Position numbers and translations under genes: made by a program. A stretch of 64,000 nt of DNA, from the NCBI GenBank assembly GCA_003963115.1, contig RXJQ01000008.1, positions 1-64,000 of the forward strand, given 5' to 3'. Positions 34,177 to 42,291 of the stretch are shown here, in pieces (position 1 is the stretch's first letter; each line of letters starts with the position of its first letter). The notes under the pieces are model-generated. The model was given only the letters and a program-made list of their open reading frames with translations, was not told where the DNA came from and ran no database searches. The stretch is from Burkholderiales bacterium. GTDB lineage: Bacteria; Pseudomonadota; Gammaproteobacteria; Burkholderiales; Burkholderiaceae_C.

Positions 34177-34207
34177 TCGTCATTATGACGTTCATGTCAT
34201 TATGAAT
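34177..34207. promoter_or_regulatory. TetR operator candidates between divergent units
   Basis: CGTCAT-T-ATGACG (34178-34190) is a perfect palindrome with 6-bp arms. TGTCATTATGAA (34196-34207) repeats its core 17 bases later. TCGTCATTATGAC here matches TCGTCATAGTGAC at 29297-29309 in 11 of 13 positions. The sites lie 20-50 bases before the TetR start and 47-77 bases before the dioxygenase-like gene. Confidence 0.6.
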
Positions 34208-34253
34208 GCATGGACACGGGAGCACAAGCCCGTCAACCCTCGGATAAACACCT

Positions 34254-35396
34254 ATGAGCCCAGTCAGAGCCCTTCATACAGCGCCGGAATATCCGGAAAG
34301 TCAGCGCCCCTCGCACGTTCAGAAGCTGGAGCGACCCCATGCCGTTCTGTGCAAGGCCAGTGCCCTGGCCTTCCTCATGTTCGACAAGCAAGACCTCGCG
34401 CGTGCAGCCCGCTTCTGGACAGATTTCGGTCTGTCGCCGGTATCCCAGACCCATGACATGCTGGTGATGCGCGCGGCGGGTACCGCACCTGCTGTCCTGG
34501 TCGCCAGGCGCGCGGCCCGATCCGGCTACACGGGCGCGGCCTTCGTCGTGCCGGACGACACGGATTTCGAGCGCCTGCAACGTGAAGCCGGTGCCAAGAC
34601 ACTGCCTTCAAGCAGCATCCCGGGTGGCGGTGAAGGCGTGAGCCTGCAAGACCCAGATGGCAAGGCGCTCTGGCTGATACGCCGTTGGGGCCAATTGCCC
34701 GCCCAGCCGCTGCGCCCTCCGCTGACCGAGCAGATGAACAGCATCGGCACAGTCCGCCGTGTCAACGCCACGGTGCGTTCGCCCATTGAGCCCGCGAAGG
34801 TCGGCCGCATCGGCCACGTCGTCATGCAGACCACGGACTTCGCCACGATGGCCAATTGGTATATGCGCCACCTGGGCCTCATCCCCACCGATGTGCAATA
34901 TCTGCCCGATGGCTCACCCATGCTCACCTTCTTCCGTCTGGATCTGGGAGACACGCCAGCCGACCATCACACGGTGGTGATCGCAGGTGGCATTGAGAAC
35001 CGGTATGAACACAGCGCCTGGGAAGTGGCCGATCTTGATGCGCTGGGCCAGGGCCAGCAGGTCCTGCGCGCCAACGGACATCGCCACATGTGGGGCATCG
35101 GCCGCCATGTGCTGGGCAGCCAGTTGTTCGACTACTGGTACGACGACGATGGCTTCGAGTTCGAGCACTACACCGATGGCGATGTGTTCACGGCCGGCCA
35201 CGAGACCCACTACGTGCCTTTCTCGACAGGGAGCATCTGGGCCTGGGGAGATGACGCACCCGCCTCGATGTTCCCCAAGAAGTCCCTGTCCTTGCTCTGG
35301 AAGGTCTTGCGCCTGCTTCGCCAGGGCCGCACCAGCGTGGCACGCTTGCGCATGATCGGCAACGAGGTCGACATGCCGGCCCGCCCTTGGCTCTGA
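34254..35396 (+). CDS. Second extradiol dioxygenase-like VOC protein
   Basis: 380 residues, longer than BphC-type enzymes through an N-terminal extension and a C-terminal tail. Two VOC modules. The catalytic one keeps a metal triad: His188 (RIGHVVM), His253 (YEHSAWEV) and Glu304 (FEFEHY). The N-terminal module (about 38-145) is less conserved. HMWGIGRHVLGSQLFDYWYD resembles 2,3-dihydroxyphenyl-type dioxygenases. It starts an operon with the FAH hydrolase and the MhpA-like hydroxylase and is probably the ring-cleaving enzyme of that unit. The ATG at 34254 has a poor ribosome site; a start further in is possible. Confidence 0.82.
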   Translation: MSPVRALHTAPEYPESQRPSHVQKLERPHAVLCKASALAFLMFDKQDLARAARFWTDFGLSPVSQTHDMLVMRAAGTAPAVLVARRAARSGYTGAAFVVPDDTDFERLQREAGAKTLPSSSIPGGGEGVSLQDPDGKALWLIRRWGQLPAQPLRPPLTEQMNSIGTVRRVNATVRSPIEPAKVGRIGHVVMQTTDFATMANWYMRHLGLIPTDVQYLPDGSPMLTFFRLDLGDTPADHHTVVIAGGIENRYEHSAWEVADLDALGQGQQVLRANGHRHMWGIGRHVLGSQLFDYWYDDDGFEFEHYTDGDVFTAGHETHYVPFSTGSIWAWGDDAPASMFPKKSLSLLWKVLRLLRQGRTSVARLRMIGNEVDMPARPWL

Positions 35397-35429
35397 ACCC
35401 TCTCATCCCTACCGCACGGAAATTTCACC

Positions 35430-36401
35430 ATGGCTACACCCGTTGTCCGCTTCCAGCTCAAGAACGCCGCCCCGAGCGACCACGCCCACTGGGGCGTGCT
35501 GTTTGGCGAACGCATTGCCCTCCTTGATCAACACCATGCCACCACGGGCGACTTCGTCCGGCAGGGCATGGATCAAGCCCGAACACGCCGGGCTTCAGAC
35601 GCCACGCTGGCGCTGGCCGATGTCACGCTGCTGTCTCCCGTCACCACCAATCAACAGTTCATCTGCCAGGGCATCAACTACGAGAGCCACGTGCGCGAGT
35701 CGGGCATGGACCCTGCAAAGATCCCTTTCAACACGATCTTCACGAAATCGCCCATGTGCATCACAGGCCCCTACCACGATGTGGTGCGGCCTCGCCATGT
35801 TCGACTGCTCGACTACGAGATTGAACTGGGCCTGGTGATGAAAGTCGATCTGACACAGGAGCGGCAGGTCGCAGCCGACAAGCTGCACGAAGTGCTGGCT
35901 GGCGTGACCATCGTCAACGATGTGTCTGCCCGCGACGTGCAATTGCCCCAAGCCCAGTTCTACAAGGGCAAGAGCTATCGGACCTTCGGCCCGGTCGGGC
36001 CCTATCTGCTGTTGCTCGAACCACAGGAATGGCTGCGCCTGCCGGCCCTGCGCATGACCCTCTCGGTCAATGGCAGCGTCAGGCAGAACGATCTGTGCGG
36101 CTCGATGATCCACGCGCCTCACCAGACCCTCAGCGAGATGTCCGGCGTACATGATCTGGCCGCTGGTGACCTGATTGCCACAGGCACGCCCTCAGGTTGC
36201 GCGGCCAAGGCGCCGGGCAAGCTGCCCATGTTCGTCGCCCGCCACCTGCTGTCGGATGAGACAAAGTGGAAGATGTTCATCCGCAGTGGCCTGAAGAACC
36301 CCCTCTACTTGCAACCCAATGATGTGATGGAGTTACGCATCCACACGGACGACGGCCGCATCGACCTGGGTACGCAACGCAACCGGGTGGTGGCCGCATG
36401 A
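35430..36401 (+). CDS. Fumarylacetoacetate hydrolase (FAH) family protein
   Basis: 323 residues. FAH fold: FICQGINYESHVRESG, then the metal-binding acidic residues in LLDYEIELGLVM (E-x-E) and TIVNDVSARDVQ (Asp), and the C-terminal GDLIATGTPSGCA. Members cleave or hydrate the products of meta ring cleavage (acylpyruvases, 2-hydroxypentadienoate hydratases, HpaG-type enzymes). It lies 33 bases after the dioxygenase and overlaps the hydroxylase by 4 bases (ATGA), so the three are one operon. It probably acts on the ring-opened product, in place of the alpha/beta-hydrolase found in biphenyl or steroid pathways. Confidence 0.9.
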   Translation: MATPVVRFQLKNAAPSDHAHWGVLFGERIALLDQHHATTGDFVRQGMDQARTRRASDATLALADVTLLSPVTTNQQFICQGINYESHVRESGMDPAKIPFNTIFTKSPMCITGPYHDVVRPRHVRLLDYEIELGLVMKVDLTQERQVAADKLHEVLAGVTIVNDVSARDVQLPQAQFYKGKSYRTFGPVGPYLLLLEPQEWLRLPALRMTLSVNGSVRQNDLCGSMIHAPHQTLSEMSGVHDLAAGDLIATGTPSGCAAKAPGKLPMFVARHLLSDETKWKMFIRSGLKNPLYLQPNDVMELRIHTDDGRIDLGTQRNRVVAA

Positions 36402-38008
36402 AGACGTTTTCAACTGATGTGCTGATTGCCGGGCTGGGCCCGGTTGGCGCGGCACTGGCCAATCTGCTGGGCCGCTATGGTGTGAACGTGCTCGTGGTCG
36501 ACAAGGCCACCGAGATCTTCAAGGCACCGCGTGCCATCGCGCTGGACAACGAAGCCCTGCGGGTGCTGCAACTGTGCGGTCTGAAGGAAGGCGACATCGA
36601 CACGGTGGCCATTCCCGAAGTGCGCATGCACTCTCCCCTGTTCGGGCAATACAGCCGAGCCGTGACAGCAGGCGCCATCGACGGTCACCCCAAGTTGGTG
36701 ACCTTCTATCAGCCTCAACTTGAAGAGGTGCTGCGCACACGCCTGAGCCAGTTCCCCACGGTCCAGGTCCAACTGGGATCGGAGCTGAAGACCTTTGAGC
36801 AAACGGCCGAGGCTGTCAAAGCCACCTTGCAGGATGCCCAAGGTCAGACGCACACGGTGAAGGCGCGCTACATCGTCGGCGCCGATGGCGCCAACTCGCT
36901 CGTGCGGCGCCTTCTCGGCCAGGACTTCAAGGGCAAGACCTACGCCGAGGACTGGCTCGTTGTCGATGCCAAGCGCGTGGCGCGCCCAATCGACCATGTG
37001 GAGTTCATCTGCGATCCTCAACGCCCGACACCACACATGGTGGCGCCCGGAGACCGTCAGCGCTGGGAGTTCAAGCTCCAGCCCGGCGAAACACGCGAGC
37101 AGATGGAGCACCCGGACACCGTGCGTCGCCTGTTGGCACCATGGGCGCAAGGGCAGGAGATCGAGATCGAACGCGTGGCCGTCTACCGCTTCCATGCCCG
37201 TGTGGCCGACACCTTCCAGATCGGGCGCGCCTTCCTGGTGGGTGACGCGGCCCACATCACGCCGCCCTTCGTGGGCCAAGGCCTCGTGGCAGGCCTGCGC
37301 GATGTCGCCAACCTGGCCTGGAAACTGGCCTGGGTTGTGCAAGGCAAGGCTGGCGCCGAGTTGCTGGCAAGTTACACGCAGGAGCGCCAACCCCATGTGA
37401 AGGCCATGATCCAGCTTGCGCGGTGGATGGGCCAGCTCGTGATGCCCAGCAATGCACTCGCGGCCTTCCTGACGCACGGCCTCATGAAGACGCTGAGCAA
37501 CATCCCCAAACTGCGCAGCCTGTTCGAGAACCTGGAGATCAAGCCTGTCAACCGTTTCAAGACGGGCTGCTTCATGCAAGGCCAACGCGGCTGTCTGCAC
37601 CGAGGTGGCCAGGTGCCCCAAACCTGGGTCAGGGACACGCGCAGACAGCAGGTGGTGCTGAGCGACGATGCATTCGGAGCGGGCTTTGCCATGGTCGGCT
37701 TCGGCGTGGACCCGAGCCAAGGCCTTACGCCCGATCAGGTTCGCCAATGGCAGGGCCTGGGCGGTCGCTTTGTGCGCATCATGGCGCACGGCGCGCCAAA
37801 GGATGACTCAACCGTCGAAACCTGGGAGGACTTCAACGGCACGCTGTTGCCCAATATCGCGCCCCGAGGATGGGTTGCCCTGGTACGCCCCGACAAGGTG
37901 ATCGCACATGACGGGCCCATCAAAGATGTCCAAACCATGATGAGTCAGACTGTGGCCTTGTTGGTCAAGGCAGCTACCACCGCATCAATTCACGGTCGAT
38001 TGGCCTGA
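36398..38008 (+). CDS. FAD-dependent phenol hydroxylase, MhpA-like (class A)
   Basis: 536 residues. The FAD dinucleotide motif is VLIAGLGPVGAALANLLGRY near the N-terminus. The DG motif reads YIVGADGANSLVR, and the second FAD motif GDAAHITPPFVGQGLVAGLR is complete. The length and domain order match 3-(3-hydroxyphenyl)propionate hydroxylase (MhpA) and related single-component hydroxylases that make a catechol from a monophenol with NAD(P)H. It starts inside the FAH stop codon (ATGA) and ends convergent with the large regulator gene, overlapping it by 24 bases. Substrate not determined. Confidence 0.9.
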   Translation: MKTFSTDVLIAGLGPVGAALANLLGRYGVNVLVVDKATEIFKAPRAIALDNEALRVLQLCGLKEGDIDTVAIPEVRMHSPLFGQYSRAVTAGAIDGHPKLVTFYQPQLEEVLRTRLSQFPTVQVQLGSELKTFEQTAEAVKATLQDAQGQTHTVKARYIVGADGANSLVRRLLGQDFKGKTYAEDWLVVDAKRVARPIDHVEFICDPQRPTPHMVAPGDRQRWEFKLQPGETREQMEHPDTVRRLLAPWAQGQEIEIERVAVYRFHARVADTFQIGRAFLVGDAAHITPPFVGQGLVAGLRDVANLAWKLAWVVQGKAGAELLASYTQERQPHVKAMIQLARWMGQLVMPSNALAAFLTHGLMKTLSNIPKLRSLFENLEIKPVNRFKTGCFMQGQRGCLHRGGQVPQTWVRDTRRQQVVLSDDAFGAGFAMVGFGVDPSQGLTPDQVRQWQGLGGRFVRIMAHGAPKDDSTVETWEDFNGTLLPNIAPRGWVALVRPDKVIAHDGPIKDVQTMMSQTVALLVKAATTASIHGRLA

Positions 38009-40873
38009 GTCGAGCAGCCTGCGGGCGGCATCAATGACTGGACTGACATCGTCGCCATAGCGTGACAACAATTGCTTCAGTCGCTCTGGGTCGGCTGCTT
38101 GCGAGCCGACACGCTGTGCCTCTGCCAGCGCCGCCAGTTCATGGAAAGCCGCCCCTTGCCTGCGTGCAACGCCCATCGCGTGCGCAAAGCTCTCGGCCGC
38201 CATTGCCGTGGCGCCTTGCTTGGCCTGTGTCTGTGCCTGCAGCCGCAGCAGCGGTGACAGCATCATTTGTTCTTCACCATCGCGGGCGAGCGCCAGACCA
38301 GCATCAATCGATGCCTGAGCCTCTTCCTTCAGGCCAGCCGCGTGACATGCCTGAGCATGGTGATAGTGATAGTCGCACAGGCCGAAATGGATACCGAGGC
38401 TCACAGCAGTATGCGCAGCCGCGCGCATTTCAGCCAGCCCCTCCTCGACCCGGCCCAACGCGACCAGGGCGCGCCCATGCAGCCATGCGAAGCCACTTCG
38501 GCCTTCCGGAACCTCCTGATCCCGGATCACGCCATACAGACGCTCAGTGAGCGCCAGGACCTTCTCGAACTCCCCCGCCAACGCGTGCATCATGGCCGCA
38601 ACCCACAATGCGGCAACTTCGCTGAGAGGATGGTGATTGGCAACGGCCAGGGCGGTGGCGTGCTCGGACAGTTGCCTGGCACGCCGGGGCTCGCCAACCA
38701 GCCACGAGACAAGCGCCAGCGCCAGCGCTGCCTCGGCGCCTGGATCCTGCACGAAAGGCGTCGCGTGCCCGCCAGCTTGGGCCTCGTGCGCCTCGATCGC
38801 AGTATTCAAATGCGTTTGAGCACCTGGCAGATCACCCATCATCATCAAGGTCAGGCCCATGGCATTCAGACCCGCAAGCCGCAAGTGAGGGTCACCCCGA
38901 CGATCGGCCAGCACCAGCATCTCGTCGGCGAGCGAGCGGGCCTGCGTCAGTTCGCTGCGCATGAAGTGCACCCACCAGGAACCGTGCAGCGCGCGCGGCC
39001 AAGCCGGGCTGTCGACCGCACCCAAGGCCCTGGCTCGCTCGAAGGCGGCTGCAACCTCTGGCTCCGAGGCAACGTGCAGTCGTGTCAGCGCAATGGCTTC
39101 CAGAACACGCAATTCGAGCTCCAGCGAAAGATCAATCGCTCGCTGCCCCAGTTGCAAGGCGTGGCGTGCGGCGCGCCATGCCTCACGGCCGGCCCCGCGT
39201 GACAGCGCGCCGGCTGCGGCAATCGCCAGTTGCCCCGCTGCCGCCACAGGCATGTCGCCTCGCTCGAAGTGAAGCGCCAGCTCAGCCGCGAATTCATGGG
39301 CCGATGAGCCATGCAGGGCCACGAGCGCGGCGGCCCACCGGCGATGCAGCAGTAGTCTTTGCGGTTCGAGCAATTGCGCATACAGCACTTGACGGTACAT
39401 CGTGTGGGCAAACGCATAGCGTGCTCCGATAAGCCCGTCCGCCAGCGCGATGGCCCCAACGCAGCGCAGCCAGGAAAAGCGCGCGGCCATCTCGTCCAGC
39501 AAGGCTTGCAGGTCTGCTGCGGGCATCTGTAGCACCTCTGCCAGCGGCTGGTGCAGGAACTCGACGCCGGCCACGCTGGCGGCGCCCAGCACACGTTGCT
39601 GTCCCGGTGTCATGCGCGCAATCTGCAGTTCGATGACACCCGCAATGCTGCGCGGCACAGCCAGACCATCCCGATCGGGATAGGTCCAGCCTTCGGCCTC
39701 ATGCCTAAGCTTGCCTTCGTCGACCAATTCGTCGACCACATTGACGACGAACAGGGGCAGGCCCGAGGTGTGTGCGTGCAGCGCTTGTACAAATGCATCG
39801 GGCGCGGGGTGGCCGAAGCGAGCAGTCAGGTAGTCCCCCAGTTCGGCCTCGGACAGCGACTCGAGATCGATCTCGGTGCACAAGTGATGCAGCCGCAACT
39901 CCTGTCGCAGGCTGGCCAGGGGATGGTCGTGCAGGATCAGTTCCGTCGGTCGGAAGGTACCCAGCACCATCAGGGCGGTCGATCCCCGCCGACGTGCCAG
40001 ATAGCCCAGCAGGCGCACGGTGGCATCGTCGCTCCAATGGAGATCCTCCAGGACCAGCAGCACGGGGTGCTCGGCGGCGATCCCGTCCATGAGTTCCCCA
40101 AACTCGCGCAGCATGCGGTCCTGGGTGGTGCCGGCCGCAAATGGTGCGTCGCGGTGGTCCTGACCTTGGGCGAACCATGGCATTTGCAGCAGCCAGGTCG
40201 GCGCGACGCGGCGCATGGCCTCCACCACATCAGCGCCTCGTTCCGAGCGGCACAGCGCGCTCAAGGCCTCCAGCACCGGCATGTAAGGCTCGCCGCTGCC
40301 GTAGTGCTCGATGCACTGGCCGAATGCCACCCGTGAGATCGATTCCGCCATCAGGCTCTCAACGAGCGCACTCTTGCCGATACCGGCGTCGCCGAGGACG
40401 AAGACCAGCTGCCGATGACCTTGCTGGGATGCGGCCAGGGCGGATCGGAGCCTGCCCAGAGGTGCGGCACGACCAGCCAGTTCGAGCCGTGACCCAAGTG
40501 CCGCTGCCTGCAATGGCAGGCTGGTCGTTGCTGTCCAAGCGGTGGACTCACCGGTCAGCGGCGCGATGAAGCGATAACCTCGTCGTGCCACCGTCTGGAT
40601 GAGCCTGGACTCACGGGCATCGTCCTCCAGCGCCTGACGCAACTGGCTGACGACGTTTTTCAGCGCCGCCTCATTGACATGCCGATGCCCCCACACGGCA
40701 TCCAGCAACTCGTCCTTGGTCACCAACTGCCCGGCTCGGCGAACCAGTTCGCACAAAACCTGAAAAGCACGCGGTGGCAACTCGATGGCGCTGCCATCGC
40801 GCTGAAGCCTAGCTTGCACTTCGTCGAGGTGAAATGGACCGAATCGGACCCGCAGTGGATTGGCGTTGCTCAT
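37985..40873 (-). CDS. Large ATPase regulator: OmpR-type winged helix, AAA/NACHT-like ATPase, TPR-like repeats
   Basis: 962 residues from the ATG at 40873 (the TTG at 40882 is an alternative). The N-terminal 100 residues form a Trans_reg_C winged helix (LPPRAFQVLCELVRRAGQLV; VVSQLRQALEDD; RGYRFIAPL). A P-loop ATPase follows, with Walker A GDAGIGKS (161-168), Walker B VLLVLEDLHWSDDATV and a LGTFR sensor-type segment. The last 450 residues are Ala/Leu-rich helical pairs typical of TPR-like scaffolds. Such STAND-type activators oligomerise after ligand binding. It is divergent from the efflux operon (85 bases between starts) and convergent with the catabolic operon, so either could be its target. 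Its position fits control of the efflux genes best. Confidence 0.85.
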   Translation of the reverse strand: MSNANPLRVRFGPFHLDEVQARLQRDGSAIELPPRAFQVLCELVRRAGQLVTKDELLDAVWGHRHVNEAALKNVVSQLRQALEDDARESRLIQTVARRGYRFIAPLTGESTAWTATTSLPLQAAALGSRLELAGRAAPLGRLRSALAASQQGHRQLVFVLGDAGIGKSALVESLMAESISRVAFGQCIEHYGSGEPYMPVLEALSALCRSERGADVVEAMRRVAPTWLLQMPWFAQGQDHRDAPFAAGTTQDRMLREFGELMDGIAAEHPVLLVLEDLHWSDDATVRLLGYLARRRGSTALMVLGTFRPTELILHDHPLASLRQELRLHHLCTEIDLESLSEAELGDYLTARFGHPAPDAFVQALHAHTSGLPLFVVNVVDELVDEGKLRHEAEGWTYPDRDGLAVPRSIAGVIELQIARMTPGQQRVLGAASVAGVEFLHQPLAEVLQMPAADLQALLDEMAARFSWLRCVGAIALADGLIGARYAFAHTMYRQVLYAQLLEPQRLLLHRRWAAALVALHGSSAHEFAAELALHFERGDMPVAAAGQLAIAAAGALSRGAGREAWRAARHALQLGQRAIDLSLELELRVLEAIALTRLHVASEPEVAAAFERARALGAVDSPAWPRALHGSWWVHFMRSELTQARSLADEMLVLADRRGDPHLRLAGLNAMGLTLMMMGDLPGAQTHLNTAIEAHEAQAGGHATPFVQDPGAEAALALALVSWLVGEPRRARQLSEHATALAVANHHPLSEVAALWVAAMMHALAGEFEKVLALTERLYGVIRDQEVPEGRSGFAWLHGRALVALGRVEEGLAEMRAAAHTAVSLGIHFGLCDYHYHHAQACHAAGLKEEAQASIDAGLALARDGEEQMMLSPLLRLQAQTQAKQGATAMAAESFAHAMGVARRQGAAFHELAALAEAQRVGSQAADPERLKQLLSRYGDDVSPVIDAARRLLDSGQSTVN

Positions 40874-40957
40874 ACCCAGCAATGTATGACGTGATCGGTA
40901 CCAGGCCGAGACCGTTCCGAGACGACTTCATGGCGGCAGGTCTCGACACTCTTGCCC

Positions 40958-41179
40958 ATGACACTCAATCCTCAACCATCCTATCCGGCAGCCGGCGGCT
41001 ACGTGCTGAGGTTGCATCGCGACGCGCGCCCAGCTGCAGGCCATCTGGTCGGCCGCATCGAGCACGTGGCCAGCGGCGACAGCACTGATTTTGCCAGCAG
41101 CGCGCAACTCCTTGAATGGCTGACGCAGCACGCGACGCAAGTGCTGACAGGCCAACTCCCTTCCCAAGGAACCCCATGA
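40958..41179 (+). CDS. Small conserved-looking protein at the head of the efflux operon
   Basis: 73 residues. The core (GGYVLRLHRDARPAAGHLVG, then RIEHVASGDSTDF) is a beta-hairpin followed by a short helix (SAQLLEWLTQHA). I recall similar short proteins as unnamed ORFs in Burkholderiales, often near regulators. Its TGA overlaps the adaptor start (ATGA), implying translational coupling with the efflux genes. The ribosome site is weak. Function unknown. Confidence 0.55.
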   Translation: MTLNPQPSYPAAGGYVLRLHRDARPAAGHLVGRIEHVASGDSTDFASSAQLLEWLTQHATQVLTGQLPSQGTP

Positions 41180-42291
41180 TGAAAACATCTTTGACTGTCG
41201 CCGCGGCAGTGGCCGCTCTTTCGCTCGCCGGCTGCCAACATGAAGAAACCAAGCCATACGAAGAAGTCCGGCCCGTGCAGGCCATGGTGGCCGGCCGAAA
41301 CGCCGGCTCCGTGGGCGCCGCGTACTCCGGAGAGATCGTCGCACGCTACGAGAGCCAATTGGGTTTTCGCACCCCGGGCAAGTTGGCAGCCCGTATGGTA
41401 GACGTGGGCAGCGTTGTCAAGCGTGGGCAGGCACTGATGCGGCTGGATCCCGAGCAGGAGGCGCTGCATGTCGTCGCCGCGAGCGCGGACGTGGACGCCG
41501 CCAGGAGTAGAGTCGCGCAGGCCCGGGTCGACCTGCAGCGCACCGAGCAGTTGCTGGCCCGCCAGTTCGCCTCCCGCGCGGAGCTCGATCAGCAAAAGCT
41601 CGCGCTCGACCAGGCCGAGGCGCAGCTGCGCTCGGCGATCGCGCAGCGCGACGCCTCCGCCAACCAGCGCAGCTACACGGTGCTCACAGCAGACCGCGAC
41701 GGCGTCGTGACGGCGATCGGGGCTGAAACAGGCCAGGTGGTTGCGGCAGGACAGCCGGTGGTCACCGTCGCTGCGGATGGCGAGCGTGAGGTGGCGATCA
41801 GCATTCCCGAGTCGCGGGTAGACGAGTTGCGTCAGGCCAAGTCGCTTCAGGTTTCCGTCTGGGCACATCCGGGCCGCAAGTGGACCGGCGTGCTGCGCGA
41901 GCTTGCGCCAGGTACCGACAGCGTGACGCGCACCTATTCCGCCCGCATCTCGATCCGCGAGGCGGACCTCGCGGTGCTGCGACTGGGCATGACGGCTTCG
42001 GTGTTCGCACCCGACGTCGAGGGCACCAGCGCGATCCGGCTGCCCTTGACGGCAATCGTCGATCAGCAGGGTCAGCGCCAGGTCTGGGTCGTCGAACCCA
42101 AGACCTCGCGCGTCGGCCTGCGCCAAGTCACGCTGGGCAGCCCCCAGGATGACAGCGTCATCGTGCTTGCCGGACTGAGCGGCGGCGAGACCGTGGTCAC
42201 AGCCGGCGTGCACATGCTGGAGCCCGGCCAGCGCGTCCAGCTGCCCGCCCCGGAAGCGGCATCCACAGCCACGTCGGGAGGTGCGAAATGA
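41176..42291 (+). CDS. RND efflux periplasmic adaptor (membrane-fusion lipoprotein)
   Basis: 371 residues. Lipoprotein signal VAALSLAGC near residue 18, so it is anchored to the inner membrane by lipid. A lipoyl-like half (FRTPGKLAARMVDVGSVVKR) and its partner (VLTADRDGVVTAIGAETGQV) enclose a short alpha-hairpin with TEQLLARQFASRAELDQ. The beta-barrel and membrane-proximal domains follow. AAGGA lies 5 bases before the ATG at 41176; ATG 41179 is equally possible. It links the RND pump encoded next (ATGA overlap at 42288) to the outer-membrane channel. Confidence 0.9.
   Translation: MMKTSLTVAAAVAALSLAGCQHEETKPYEEVRPVQAMVAGRNAGSVGAAYSGEIVARYESQLGFRTPGKLAARMVDVGSVVKRGQALMRLDPEQEALHVVAASADVDAARSRVAQARVDLQRTEQLLARQFASRAELDQQKLALDQAEAQLRSAIAQRDASANQRSYTVLTADRDGVVTAIGAETGQVVAAGQPVVTVAADGEREVAISIPESRVDELRQAKSLQVSVWAHPGRKWTGVLRELAPGTDSVTRTYSARISIREADLAVLRLGMTASVFAPDVEGTSAIRLPLTAIVDQQGQRQVWVVEPKTSRVGLRQVTLGSPQDDSVIVLAGLSGGETVVTAGVHMLEPGQRVQLPAPEAASTATSGGAK

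Noticed and set aside
36410..37789. 459-codon minus-strand frame opposite the MhpA-like hydroxylase
   Set aside because: The plus strand carries intact FAD motifs; the antisense product has no domain or start signal.
25134..38008. Complete steroid (testosterone/cholate) degradation cluster
   Set aside because: HsaA/B/C-like genes are present, but ketosteroid dehydrogenase, 9-alpha-hydroxylase, side-chain genes and the TesD/HsaD hydrolase are not seen.
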